In this document: in pieces, positions 17,801-29,656 of the stretch | Layout of the letters: each line of letters starts with the position of its first letter | Position numbering within the stretch: position 1 is the first letter of the stretch | Origin: JAZDOK01 sp043798715 | Lineage (GTDB): Bacteria; Vulcanimicrobiota; JAZDOK01 | Length of the DNA: 64,000 nt | Assembly: GCA_043798715.1 (NCBI GenBank) | Contig: JAZDOK010000004.1 | Span: forward strand, 62,001-126,000 | Direction of reading: 5' to 3' | Notes under the pieces: generated by a model | The model's input: only the letters and a program-made list of their open reading frames with translations | Database searches by the model: none | Told to the model about the DNA's origin: nothing | Made by a program: the position numbers and the translations under genes

Positions 17801-18517
17801 GAACTCGATCCTGTCGGGGCGCTCAAGAAATATCTCAAGGACAGGAAAATCACCAGCCGCGACAACGAGGCAAAAGATGCTCTGGCGCAGATGAACATGG
17901 AACAGAAACTGCTGAGAACTCTGGAGCGCAACAAAATCATCAAGAGCGAGGCGGAGATCCGGGAGCTGAAGAACTACTTCGAAAAATTTGAGAACATGAA
18001 TGAAGACGGCAAGACCGTCCTTTTTGACGGGAGAACCGGGCGACCCTTCGACAGCCGGGTAATGGTCGGCCAGATCTACATGATGAAGCTGGCGCACCTG
18101 GTGGACGACAAAATCCACGCCCGCTCCACCGGTCCCTATTCCCTTATCACCCAGCAACCCCTTGGAGGCAAGGCCCAGTTTGGAGGCCAGCGGTTCGGGG
18201 AGATGGAGGTCTGGGCACTGGAGGCCTATGGCGCCGCCTATACCCTCCAGGAACTTCTCACGGTTAAGTCCGATGACGTTGTCGGACGGGTCAAAACCTA
18301 CGAGGCAATCGTCAAAGGTGAAAACGTGATGGAACCGGGAGTCCCTGAGTCCTTCAAGGTTCTTATCAAGGAGTTGCAGAGCCTCTGCCTGGATGTCAAG
18401 GTGCTCTCCAAGGACCAGGAAGAGATAGACATGAAGGTCGTCGAGGATGACAACGTGAAGGATACCGCCAAGGAGCTGGGCCTGGACATTGGAGATATGG
18501 CTCCACTGGTATTATAA
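14843..18517 (+). CDS. rpoB: RNA polymerase beta subunit
   Basis: 1224 residues. The rifampicin pocket FFGSSQLSQFMDQTN / THKRRLSALGPGGL is intact with the usual Asp, His and Ser, predicting natural sensitivity. Later conserved blocks such as PWEGYNYEDAI, GDKMAGRHGNKGV and TGPYSLITQQPLGGKAQFGGQ are present. An unusual feature is a cysteine quartet at residues 282, 285, 296 and 301 (C-x2-C-x10-C-x4-C) inserted after LAKKLGMKI, in a variable part of the beta lobe; it looks like a small zinc site. Strong ribosome site GAGGAGGAATT before the ATG. The long antisense open frames are shadows. rpoC follows after 88 bases. Confidence 0.98.
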   Translation: MPALEEPRKITLRKESQVLELPYLIELQRNSYDWFIREGMREVFAEISPIEDFTGNLRLEFDNYSFGEPAYSIEECRDRDMTYALPLKVRVRLIIRGEGGLKDAKENEIFMGDFPYMTPKGTFVINGAERVVVSQLVRSPGVYFQRTQDTVGRKLLQATIIPNRGAWLEIETDAQGGLGVRIDKARKLPVTVLLKALGYEETQILQLFESDPVILKSLEKDGVKTKQEALVEIYKKLRPGDPPTPESGQNLLNNLFFDHKRYHMAKVGRYKLAKKLGMKIPCQVCGTLYESGVTECREPECRAVLEYRQVLDKEDILKVVQYLVKLNRGEGNIDDIDHLGNRRIRAVGELLQNQFRVGLLRLERVVRERMSVLDLETASAQALINIRPVVASIKEFFGSSQLSQFMDQTNSLAELTHKRRLSALGPGGLSRERAGFEVRDVHYSHYGRICPIETPEGPNIGLIGSLATYGRVNDFGFIMTPYRKVVKGRVTSEIIYLCADEESAHVIAQANTPVDPDNNITVDRAVVRKGEKHDTEVVPKNEVDLMDVSPKQIVSVATAMIPFLENDDANRALMGANMQRQAVPLIKAEAPLVGTGMEYRAAKDSGALVVADESGTATSVSANSIMVQNSNGKKKHYQLLKFKRSNAGTCVNQRPAIRKNDRVEAGQVIADGASSMKGEMALGKNVLVAFMPWEGYNYEDAILISEELVRDDVFTSIHIEEYECEARDTKLGPEEITRDIPNVGEEALKNLDENGVIRIGADVVPEDILVGKVTPKGETELTAEERLLRAIFGEKARDVRDTSLKVPHGEKGKVIDVKVFSRANNDELAPGVNQLVRVYIAQKRKVLQGDKMAGRHGNKGVISKVLPIEDMPYLPDGTPIQIVLNPLGVPSRMNIGQVLETHLGLAVKKLGLRVDCPVFENAGEDKIKFLMKLARFREMLLEKGIRLSGDDIEEILVDKPVGQKLRDFFNEKNIEVAWEDITRIIGELDPVGALKKYLKDRKITSRDNEAKDALAQMNMEQKLLRTLERNKIIKSEAEIRELKNYFEKFENMNEDGKTVLFDGRTGRPFDSRVMVGQIYMMKLAHLVDDKIHARSTGPYSLITQQPLGGKAQFGGQRFGEMEVWALEAYGAAYTLQELLTVKSDDVVGRVKTYEAIVKGENVMEPGVPESFKVLIKELQSLCLDVKVLSKDQEEIDMKVVEDDNVKDTAKELGLDIGDMAPLVL

Positions 18518-18537
18518 TTTCTCGAGCGGATAATCGG

Positions 18538-18567
18538 CACCGGCTCCCGGATTTTTGAGAGCCGGTG
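18538..18567 (+). other. Stem-loop in the rpoB-rpoC gap
   Basis: Perfect 9-bp arms CACCGGCTC (18538-18546) and GAGCCGGTG (18559-18567) with a 12-base loop in the middle of the 88-base gap. No T-run directly after the stem, so it is more likely a processing or stability element than a full terminator. Confidence 0.45.
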
Positions 18568-18605
18568 AGTGAGGCTTCAAGCCATTTTTTGAGGAGGTCG
18601 TTCCC

Positions 18606-22589
<3,984 letters not shown>

Positions 22590-22607
22590 TGAAATACCTG
22601 CGAATTG

Positions 22608-22636
22608 TTGCTTTTAGACCGCGATTGTGGTATAAT
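22608..22636 (+). promoter_or_regulatory. Sigma-70-type promoter after rpoC
   Basis: TTGCTT (22608-22613), 17 bases, TATAAT (22631-22636). Transcription should begin near 22643, upstream of a terminator hairpin at 22688-22718 and the gene at 22742. Confidence 0.6.
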
Positions 22637-22687
22637 GAGGGTGGAAATAGGTTCTAAATAAAAGGTTCATAGTGCTCACTGCCAGGC

Positions 22688-22718
22688 AAACCGGGGTGAC
22701 TAGTTCACCCCGGTTTTT
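22688..22718 (+). terminator. Rho-independent terminator (rpoC end or attenuator)
   Basis: Arms CCGGGGTGA (22691-22699) and TCACCCCGG (22705-22713), flanked by AAA and TTTTT, giving up to 12 pairs around a 5-base loop with a U-run. It is the classic shape. It may end the rpoBC transcript; because a good promoter lies before it, it may also attenuate the next gene. Confidence 0.8.
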
Positions 22719-22741
22719 GTTCGGGGAGAAGGAGCGGGACC

Positions 22742-23638
22742 GTGAAAAAAATTCTCCTGGCGACCGGACTCTTTTTCGCCCTGCTGCTCGGCGCAGCCAG
22801 GGCCGAAAGCGTCGCCTATATGGAGCGCTTCGTGGATGGAATCGCCGTCAAAATCATCTGCGTGGACCTGAATTCACCGCGGGTGAGCATCGTCCCTACC
22901 CTCGCCGCCATGCCCGGGCAGGGGGAGACCTTTAACTCCATGGTGGAGCGGCTCAAACCAGCGGCGGCCATAAACGGGACCTACTTCTGCGTCAACACTT
23001 TCAAGCCGGTAGGCGCCGTGTTTATCGAGGGAAAAAGAAAATATCGGAGCCCTTTGGGGACCGCCTTCGCCCTCACAAAGGACAATCGGGCCTTCATATT
23101 CGAGCACCCCTGGAGCGGCACGCTTGACCACCGTAAGTACAAAATGGTACTTTCCGCCGGACCGCGCCTCCTCAAAGACGGGGTCATCTCACTTGATCCA
23201 TACCGGGAGGGCTTCCGGGACAGGCGGATCTACGCTCCCGCCCAGCGCAGCGCTCTCGGCATCAAAAAAGACAACAAGATCCTCCTGGTGACCGTTCAGA
23301 AAAATATTTATCTCGGACGCCTGGCCTACACCATGAAAGAACTGGGCTGCATTGACGCCATGGCCCTGGACGGCGGCTCCTCCTCGGCCCTGAGCTTCCG
23401 CGGAAAGGTACTGCTTCCTCCGGCGAGGCGAATGTCCAACATTCTGGCGGTTTATGAAGAAGAAAAGAACATCGTTGCGGCCGCAAGTCCCATCAAAGTC
23501 TCCCCGGCCCCCGCTCCGCTGCTTCGGGCAACTCCACACCCGCTTTTAGCCGACCGCAGAGACTCTAACGCCTACCGGATCCTCTACCCCCACCCCTCCA
23601 TGCGGCCGCTGCTTAACTACGAACCCCTGCGCCGCTGA
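22742..23638 (+). CDS. Exported phosphodiester glycosidase (NAGPA-domain) protein
   Basis: 298 residues. Signal peptide MKKILLATGLFFALLLGAARA with cleavage after ARA. The domain typical of NAGPA/YjqB-like exopolysaccharide enzymes follows: AAINGTYFCVNTFKPVG, VLSAGPRLLKDG, RSALGIKKDNKILLVTV and the motif ALDGGSSSALSFRGK. Members cleave sugar-phosphodiester bonds in capsule, wall or spore-coat polymers. Start GTG 22742 with AAGGAG upstream. The C-terminal 50 residues are Pro-rich and unstructured. It has its own promoter and a terminator in the leader, and ends 9 bases from a convergent gene. Confidence 0.85.
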   Translation: MKKILLATGLFFALLLGAARAESVAYMERFVDGIAVKIICVDLNSPRVSIVPTLAAMPGQGETFNSMVERLKPAAAINGTYFCVNTFKPVGAVFIEGKRKYRSPLGTAFALTKDNRAFIFEHPWSGTLDHRKYKMVLSAGPRLLKDGVISLDPYREGFRDRRIYAPAQRSALGIKKDNKILLVTVQKNIYLGRLAYTMKELGCIDAMALDGGSSSALSFRGKVLLPPARRMSNILAVYEEEKNIVAAASPIKVSPAPAPLLRATPHPLLADRRDSNAYRILYPHPSMRPLLNYEPLRR

Positions 23639-23647
23639 TTAAGAGGC

Positions 23648-24190
23648 CTACTGGTCGAGGGTCTCAAGCAGGCTTTTCAGCGTCCGGCGGCACTCTTTAA
23701 GTTTATACTCACTCTCCCTGAGACGAGCCACTTCCTGCTGGAGGCGGATTACCTCCTCCTGGAGAAGGAGTATTCGCTCGGCTAGATTCTGCTCCTGGAG
23801 CGCCTGGGAATCAAGAGCCTTTCCGGGATCTGTAGGGGGGCAAAGCCGCGGAGGCTCCCTCCTCTGAACAGGAACCTCTTCCTCTGCGGCCGGCGTCACC
23901 CGGATGCCCTCGGGGACCCGGGCCAGAAGGAGCACGTCACCCCTCTTGAGGCTCTGGAAATAAGGAACGGCCAGGCGTATGATCTTGGTCTCCTCATCGA
24001 CCGCCAGACTGCGATCTCCAAATTTCTGCTTCGGAGTGCTCAGGGTGAATTTCTGATCGATCAAGTCGAAAAAAATACGGACCGCTTCCTCGTACTCACT
24101 CCCGAGGAGGGCAACCTGGGCGCATTCTATCTCCCACTGCTGTACCTGGTGGCGAATGACAACGGGGGACTCTTTTTTCTTTCTCGGCAT
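23648..24190 (-). CDS. Hypothetical protein with C-terminal coiled coil
   Basis: 180 residues, no signal peptide or membrane segment. The first part is compact (VVIRHQVQQWEIECAQVALLGSEYEEAVRIFFDLI), the middle is Pro/Glu-rich, and residues about 130-175 are a heptad-patterned coiled coil (LAERILLLQEEVIRLQQEVARL). I place the start at the ATG of MPRKKKESP, which has AAGGAGGG 6 bases upstream; 22 further in-frame codons upstream are not needed. I do not recognise a family. It is convergent with the glycosidase gene and divergent from the papain-like gene. Confidence 0.65.
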   Translation of the reverse strand: MPRKKKESPVVIRHQVQQWEIECAQVALLGSEYEEAVRIFFDLIDQKFTLSTPKQKFGDRSLAVDEETKIIRLAVPYFQSLKRGDVLLLARVPEGIRVTPAAEEEVPVQRREPPRLCPPTDPGKALDSQALQEQNLAERILLLQEEVIRLQQEVARLRESEYKLKECRRTLKSLLETLDQ

Positions 24191-24372
24191 GGCGGCCCTC
24201 CTTAAACGACGGATGTTCCAAGCTAAACTGCGGTCTTTTCCCCCTACGGCAGGCAACCCATTCCCACTACCGCAGGGTGTCGCAACATCTTCTTTCAGGG
24301 AGAATTCTCTTTTTCACCTCCCCATCCTTCCGGCTGAAACTTTTCAGCTATTCCCTGGTCTAATTACTTTGG

Positions 24373-24401
24373 TTTACATATTTTCAAAAACGGAGGATAA
24401 T
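24373..24401 (+). promoter_or_regulatory. Sigma-70-type promoter of the first papain-like gene
   Basis: TTTACA (24373-24378), 17 bases, GATAAT (24396-24401), giving a short leader of about 25 bases to the ATG at 24432. Confidence 0.55.
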
Positions 24402-24431
24402 ATCTTTAAAATATTAAAGAGGCCTTGCCCG

Positions 24432-26177
24432 ATGAAAAATACTATTAATAAAATCGTGTGCCTGTTGCTGGCAATCTTTCTCAACGGATGCGGAGGAGGA
24501 GGAGGAAATGGCAGCAGCAGCTCATCCGGATCTGATCCGGGGCCGACCCCCACTCCGTCTCCAAGCCCCTGGAGCATTTCACTTTACGACGTCCAGTCCG
24601 CCATCTCCCGGAACCAGGACGCCAGTTGGACTCCAGCCGCAAATTCCATAACCACGGCCTATGATCAAAATCAGGTCTTAATCCTCTGCGGACTCTCCGA
24701 TGAGAAAGATCCGGCCGGCACATCAAACCGCTTCATCCCGGAAGGAAAACAGCTGCCGGCCGCCTTTTCCTGGAAAAATAAAGACAGAGTTAACTGGATG
24801 ACCGGCGTACAAAATCAGGGACTCTATGGGACCTGTGTCGCTTTTGCCAGTTGCGCGGCCCTGGAGGTACTCATCAAGTATGCCGTCAACAATCCCTTTC
24901 TGACAACAGACCTCTCCGAGAGCTATCTCTGGAACAAAGGGACCAATGCAAAAATTTTCCCCTCTAACGTGACTTCCTGCCTGAAAAGACTTTCGTCGGG
25001 CGGATGGTCCCTGGTTTCAGCGGCTGAATACCTCAAAAATTACGGAACCGTAAACGAACGTGACTGCCCCTATTCCACCATCACCTCCTTTGTCGAGCCA
25101 CCGACGGGAAGCACCTTTTTCAGCATCAGCTCCTACAGCTATGTAGAAGGAAAAAACGCCATCAAGGAGGCCCTTCTTTCAGGACCGATTGTCAGCGGCA
25201 TGACGGTTTATTACGACTTTTTTTATTATACTTCCGGGATTTACCGGCATGTCACTGGAGATTTTGCCGGAAACCACGCTATCATCATTATCGGTTGGGA
25301 TGACGGCGAATCCTGCTGGATCTGTAAAAATTCATGGGGCATCTCCTGGGGAGAGGTTGGCTACTTCAGAGTGAACTATGACCAGATCTATGATTGGGGC
25401 TACCTGTACTCCTATGGCTCCCCGCAACCCACACCTTCTCCGACTCCCGCTACGCCGACTCCGACGCCATCTCCAACTCCCACCCCGACAGCAACAACCA
25501 GGCCGACTCCTACGCCATCCCAAACTCCCACCCCGACGCCGACAGCCACGCCGACTCCTACGCCATCCACAACTCCCACCCCGACGCCGACAGCCACGCC
25601 GACTCCGACGCCATCTCCAACTCCCACCCCGGGAGCGGTGCCTGCTCTCAGCTCTATTGCTCCAACGATCGTCCTGCCTGGAAGCACGGTGATCCTCACT
25701 GGGAGCGGCTTTGGAACATCACAGGGGAGCGGCGGCGTCAGCTTTAACGGCGCGCCTGCCACGGGTTACGTCTGGAGCGCAACTTATATCGTCTGCAAAG
25801 TGCCCGACAGTGCCACCACCGGCAACGTCACTGTGACTGCTTCCGGCGGAACCAGCTCCGGCCTGCCCTATACCATTTACGCCACCGGCATATCCGGGAG
25901 GCTCCTGGCCGGCTCGGGAGTTGCCCTCACCGTGTTGGGCACCCTGACGGCAATCTCGGGAGGACCCGGAGGCGCCTCCCCCGGCTACAGCCATCCTCTG
26001 GACGGCACCTTCGCAATCCCCACCCTTCCCGGGGTCTACGCCATCTTTAATATAAGCGCCCCTGGGTATGTACAAGCCTCGGCCCAGGGAAGCGCCCCAG
26101 CCTCCGGCGTGGTCGAGACAGAGCCGGATTGGCAGATGGTGCCAATGGGAGGGCAACCGCCGCTCTTTGGTATATGA
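24432..26177 (+). CDS. Papain-family (C1A) cysteine protease lipoprotein with Pro-Thr linker and IPT/TIG domain
   Basis: 581 residues. Lipoprotein signal with lipobox FLNGC (Cys20) followed by a Gly/Ser linker. Protease domain about 75-330: oxyanion Gln129 and nucleophile Cys135 in NQGLYGTCVAFASC, His282 in GNHAIIIIGWDD, Asn300 in CKNSWGISWGEVGYF. All three catalytic residues are present. Next a (Pro-Thr/Ser)n linker (about 331-402), an IPT/TIG immunoglobulin-like domain (SSIAPTIVLPGSTVILTGSGF...) and a C-terminal carboxypeptidase-regulatory-like beta domain with SGRLLAGSG. Likely anchored on the outer membrane, degrading external peptides. A paralogue stands at 30819. Start ATG 24432 gives the lipoprotein signal; the frame extends upstream without support. 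Confidence 0.88.
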   Translation: MKNTINKIVCLLLAIFLNGCGGGGGNGSSSSSGSDPGPTPTPSPSPWSISLYDVQSAISRNQDASWTPAANSITTAYDQNQVLILCGLSDEKDPAGTSNRFIPEGKQLPAAFSWKNKDRVNWMTGVQNQGLYGTCVAFASCAALEVLIKYAVNNPFLTTDLSESYLWNKGTNAKIFPSNVTSCLKRLSSGGWSLVSAAEYLKNYGTVNERDCPYSTITSFVEPPTGSTFFSISSYSYVEGKNAIKEALLSGPIVSGMTVYYDFFYYTSGIYRHVTGDFAGNHAIIIIGWDDGESCWICKNSWGISWGEVGYFRVNYDQIYDWGYLYSYGSPQPTPSPTPATPTPTPSPTPTPTATTRPTPTPSQTPTPTPTATPTPTPSTTPTPTPTATPTPTPSPTPTPGAVPALSSIAPTIVLPGSTVILTGSGFGTSQGSGGVSFNGAPATGYVWSATYIVCKVPDSATTGNVTVTASGGTSSGLPYTIYATGISGRLLAGSGVALTVLGTLTAISGGPGGASPGYSHPLDGTFAIPTLPGVYAIFNISAPGYVQASAQGSAPASGVVETEPDWQMVPMGGQPPLFGI

Positions 26178-26203
26178 GCTCCTTGAAAAGGAGGAAAAAG
26201 CCC

Positions 26204-28732
26204 GTGAAATTGATGATAAAGAGACTCCTGGGATGGCCTCCGGGATGGTCAGTTATGATCATATTTCTCTTCATCTTTCTCCACGGCTGCGGAAAAACTT
26301 TGTTTCCTTCTTCTGGAGGCAGAGTTGACAGCGCACCGAAACTCCTCCTTTCCGGGACAATCATTGATGCGGAAACTAAAATGCCGATTCCCGGAGCCCG
26401 GATCATGCCTCTTGAAGAAGAGATGACCTCGTCGGCCAGAAACGGCAACTTCTCTCTTTCTGTTACCCAGGGCAAAGTTTTCCTGTTCACGGTGGGCGCC
26501 CCCGGATACCAGGAGACACTGGTGGGAGGAAAGCTCAATTTCAACACAAAGAAGACAGCGGAAATACCATTGGCCCGGTCTGGAGCTTCGTTCCCCATCG
26601 CCGTGACGGTGGGAGAGAAAGGAGCCTCTTTTAAAGGGCCGGACAGCTCTGCCGGCAAAGTTTCTTCCATCGTAAGCGACCGCTGGCAACAGGTCTCTTT
26701 CGCCAGGGACAACATAACCGGCTTTACCGGCCTGAATGCGGAATGTGTTCTCAGCTTCTACGACGCCCTGGGCACCCACGGCTGGAAATATGTCATAGTC
26801 AACGCCGACGGCACCATTGCCTCCGGAAGCGAGTGGCTTAATCCGGCTCATGGCTACTGGATCCTGGGCATGTCTTCGGGTGATTTGGACTGCTCCGGCG
26901 AAGAAATGAGCGCCGATGCCATCCTCCCGCTCGGAGGCGCTTATAGCGACTCCCAACAGCAGTGGAACCTGGCGGGATGTCCTTTTACGCAAGCTGTCTC
27001 CCTGGCGGATATCCGTATTCGGAAGGATGACATAATATATACTCTTGATGAATCCTGCGCAAATAACCTCACCGGCACCGTCTTCAGTCACTTTAATGCC
27101 GATCTCGGGCGGTGGGAATACGCCCTGGGAACCTCCGGATGCCTGGAAACGGATAAAGGCTACTGGTTTCTGGCCTTTCAGGATTGCGAGTTGGTCATCC
27201 CAAAACCAACCCCTCTGCCGATTCCATCGCCCTCCCCTACTTTCTCGCCGACGCCGACTCCAACACTAACACCAACACCTACTCCAACACCAACACCAAC
27301 ACCAACTCCTACTCCGACGCCGACTCCAACTCCGACTCCAACGCCAACACCAACGCCGACTCCAACGCCAACACCGACTTCAATTCCAACGCCAACTCCA
27401 ACTCCAACACCAACACCAACGCCTACTCCAACACCAACGCCGACTCCAACACCAACGCCAACACCAACACCAACGCCAACACCAACACCGACTCCAACGC
27501 CAACACCGACTCCAACGCCGACGCCTACACCGACTCCTACGCCGACACCGACGCCTACGCCGACTCCAACGCCGACTCCGACACCGACTCCGACACCGAC
27601 TCCGACTCCTACACCGACTCCGACTCAGGAAACATGGACTATTCTCGTCTATATTGATGGGGACAACAACCTGGAAAGCGCCGCCGTTACCGATTTAAAT
27701 GAGATGGAGCAGGTGGGTTCATCCGATCGGGTCAACATAGTCGCGCAGTTAGACCGCTACAGCGATTATTCCCACTGTAAGCGCTACTTCGTCACGAAGG
27801 ACTCCAATACGAGCACAATCTCCTCCACGGTTCTTCAGGACCTGGGAAACGTCGATATGGGAAGCTCTTCCAGTCTTCTCAGTTTCCTCAACTACGGCAT
27901 CTCGCAATATCCAGCCGACCATTACATGGCCATTCTCTGGGATCACGGCTCCGGGTGGAAGCGCAAGGCCCTTTCTTCACGAGCCAAAGGCCTCTGTTAT
28001 GACGATCACGGAACGAATCTTACCATACACAACCTGAGGGATGTTTTCTCCCAGGTTAGAACCACCCTTGGGAAAAACATTGACCTTCTGGGTTTTGACG
28101 CCTGCCTCATGCAGATGCTCGAGGTGGCCTACGAGGTGCGAAATTCAACAGACTATATCGTGGGCTCGGAGGAAACCATGCCCACCACGGGACTCGTTTA
28201 CAACCAGACTTTACAACGCCTGGTTAACAACCCCGACCTGACGCCGGTTCAACTGGGCAATTATTTCGTGCAGGATTACTTCAACTACACCGCTTCCACG
28301 GGACTCACGCTCTCAAATCTTTCGATGAGCCAGTTGAACGGGGTTCTGACCGCTCTTTCCAGTTTCTCCGCGCTCCTCATCAGCAATATGTCAACCTATA
28401 AGAGCACCTTGCGGACGCAGGCTGTCACCGCCCAGTACTATTCATCCCCATACACGGATTACAGCGATCTCTATGACTTTGCCCGCCTGGTGAAAGCAAA
28501 CATCTCCAATTCCTCCATCCAGACGGCCGCAACCTCTTTGATGAGCGCTATTACAACTTTTGTAGCCGCCGAGGTCCACTCCTACGATTCGTCAGTGGTA
28601 AACTCGCACGGCCTCTCCATCTGGCTTCCCAACTCCAGTCAGTATTCCAGTTACGCGACGTCCTACGCTGCCAAGCTCGATTTCCCGGCCGCTTATAACT
28701 GGGATAACTTCCTGGCCGCCCTCTGGCAGTAA
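26204..28732 (+). CDS. Clostripain-like (C11) cysteine protease lipoprotein with very long Pro-Thr linker
   Basis: About 842 residues. Start GTG 26204 (AGGAGG 9 bases upstream) gives MKLMIKRLLGW and lipobox FLHGC. An N-terminal carboxypeptidase-regulatory-like domain (LLLSGTIIDAETKMPIPGARI) is followed by a region of about 200 residues with repeated Trp/Gly-rich strands, then a nearly pure Pro-Thr linker (about 349-475), then the C11 domain: TWTILVYIDGDNNLESAA, catalytic His581 in ILWDHGSGW and Cys634 in GFDACLMQMLEVAYEV. C11 enzymes cleave after Arg/Lys and usually self-process. Gap of 26 bases from the preceding papain-like gene, so a common transcript is likely. It is the second protease of this secreted-protein locus. 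Confidence 0.88.
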   Translation: MKLMIKRLLGWPPGWSVMIIFLFIFLHGCGKTLFPSSGGRVDSAPKLLLSGTIIDAETKMPIPGARIMPLEEEMTSSARNGNFSLSVTQGKVFLFTVGAPGYQETLVGGKLNFNTKKTAEIPLARSGASFPIAVTVGEKGASFKGPDSSAGKVSSIVSDRWQQVSFARDNITGFTGLNAECVLSFYDALGTHGWKYVIVNADGTIASGSEWLNPAHGYWILGMSSGDLDCSGEEMSADAILPLGGAYSDSQQQWNLAGCPFTQAVSLADIRIRKDDIIYTLDESCANNLTGTVFSHFNADLGRWEYALGTSGCLETDKGYWFLAFQDCELVIPKPTPLPIPSPSPTFSPTPTPTLTPTPTPTPTPTPTPTPTPTPTPTPTPTPTPTPTPTPTSIPTPTPTPTPTPTPTPTPTPTPTPTPTPTPTPTPTPTPTPTPTPTPTPTPTPTPTPTPTPTPTPTPTPTPTPTPTPTPTPTQETWTILVYIDGDNNLESAAVTDLNEMEQVGSSDRVNIVAQLDRYSDYSHCKRYFVTKDSNTSTISSTVLQDLGNVDMGSSSSLLSFLNYGISQYPADHYMAILWDHGSGWKRKALSSRAKGLCYDDHGTNLTIHNLRDVFSQVRTTLGKNIDLLGFDACLMQMLEVAYEVRNSTDYIVGSEETMPTTGLVYNQTLQRLVNNPDLTPVQLGNYFVQDYFNYTASTGLTLSNLSMSQLNGVLTALSSFSALLISNMSTYKSTLRTQAVTAQYYSSPYTDYSDLYDFARLVKANISNSSIQTAATSLMSAITTFVAAEVHSYDSSVVNSHGLSIWLPNSSQYSSYATSYAAKLDFPAAYNWDNFLAALWQ
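27250..27628 (+). repeat. Degenerate 6-base tandem repeat coding for (Pro-Thr)n
   Basis: About 380 bases of CCNACN-type hexamer repeats (variants ccaaca, ccgact, ccaacg). In frame they encode a Pro-Thr linker; in the next frame they are also free of stops and read Asn-Thr / Asp-Ser runs. Shorter tracts of the same kind lie at about 25424-25636 and 31799-31932 in the papain-like genes. Confidence 0.9.
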
Positions 28733-28816
28733 AGCGGGAGAGGCCTTAAAGCGAAAAATTATCGGGTTCGGTGATTCTCTTGCCGCAGCCGCCGTGACTG
28801 AAGAGCCGCCCTTCAT

Positions 28817-29656
28817 CTACCGACGAAGGTTCCAGGCTGAAGTGCGGTACTTCTCCCTCTCCAGCGCTGAGGCAACCCTTTCCTCCTCAGCTGAAAGAGA
28901 CGAAGAAGAGAGCCTGATTTCGTACTCCTCCTCAAAGCCATGCCGCAGGGCGGCGCAGACCGCCTCCTCAGGCGGAATATTTCCCAGGATTTCTTCGGCA
29001 GAGGTCATCTTCTCAAAGGATTCCGAGAGGGCCTCTTTTTTCTTTTCCTCCGAAGAAAAGTTAAACATACTGTAAAGTTTTTCCCTTTCCAGGCGCAGGA
29101 GGAGGGAGCCGTGCTGGAGTAGCACGCCCTTTTTTCTTGTCTGGGCGCTCCCCAGAATCTTTTTCCCGTCCACCTGAACTTCATACCAGGAGGGGGAGGC
29201 GAAGCAGGCGGAGACCTTGATATTTTTCGGATCGGCCGGATCGGCCTTCTTCTCGTGCGGGACGAGAATTGCCGGAAGGCCCAGAAGGTTCAGCCCGCTG
29301 CAGAGGGCCTGATTAATCTTCTTGAAGGACTCCAGGACAGATACACCGTTAGATACGGGCATGACGATTGAGTAGGTTATTTCGTGTTCGTGCAGGATGG
29401 CCCGACCTCCGGTAGGACGGCGAACGAGATCGGCTCCGGAGGTCTTACAGTATGAAAGATCTACCTCGCAGGCTTTCTGAAAGTAACCCAGCGAGAGCCC
29501 CGGCGGCTCCCATAGATAAAATCTCAGTATCGAAAGGGAAGAAAGCGGTTCGAAACACAGGAGGAGCGCTTCGTCCACCGCCATGTTTCTGAAGGCATTC
29601 GAAGGACCGCTCTCAAGGCAGCGCCAGGTATTAATTTCATTCGATGACTTATTCAC
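28817..29656 (-). CDS. Lipoate-protein ligase A family protein
   Basis: About 279 residues of the BPL/LplA/LipB fold: RRPTGGRAILHEHEITYSIV (lipoyl-AMP binding loop), then GKKILGSAQTRKKGVLLQHGSLLL with the conserved Lys, and the Asp/Glu region NMAVDEALL near the start. Such enzymes attach lipoate or octanoate to E2 and GcvH proteins. The start is taken as GTG 29656, overlapping the stop of the Ycf48-like gene in GTGA; in-frame codons further upstream overlap that gene. No lipoyl-dependent enzyme gene is nearby. It could also be an octanoyltransferase of the LipM type, since these share the fold. Confidence 0.85.
   Translation of the reverse strand: MNKSSNEINTWRCLESGPSNAFRNMAVDEALLLCFEPLSSLSILRFYLWEPPGLSLGYFQKACEVDLSYCKTSGADLVRRPTGGRAILHEHEITYSIVMPVSNGVSVLESFKKINQALCSGLNLLGLPAILVPHEKKADPADPKNIKVSACFASPSWYEVQVDGKKILGSAQTRKKGVLLQHGSLLLRLEREKLYSMFNFSSEEKKKEALSESFEKMTSAEEILGNIPPEEAVCAALRHGFEEEYEIRLSSSSLSAEEERVASALEREKYRTSAWNLRR

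Noticed and set aside
27184..27657. Second-frame ORF with Asn-Thr and Asp-Ser repeats
   Set aside because: A by-product of the hexamer repeat; no ribosome site and the start is inside the C11 gene.
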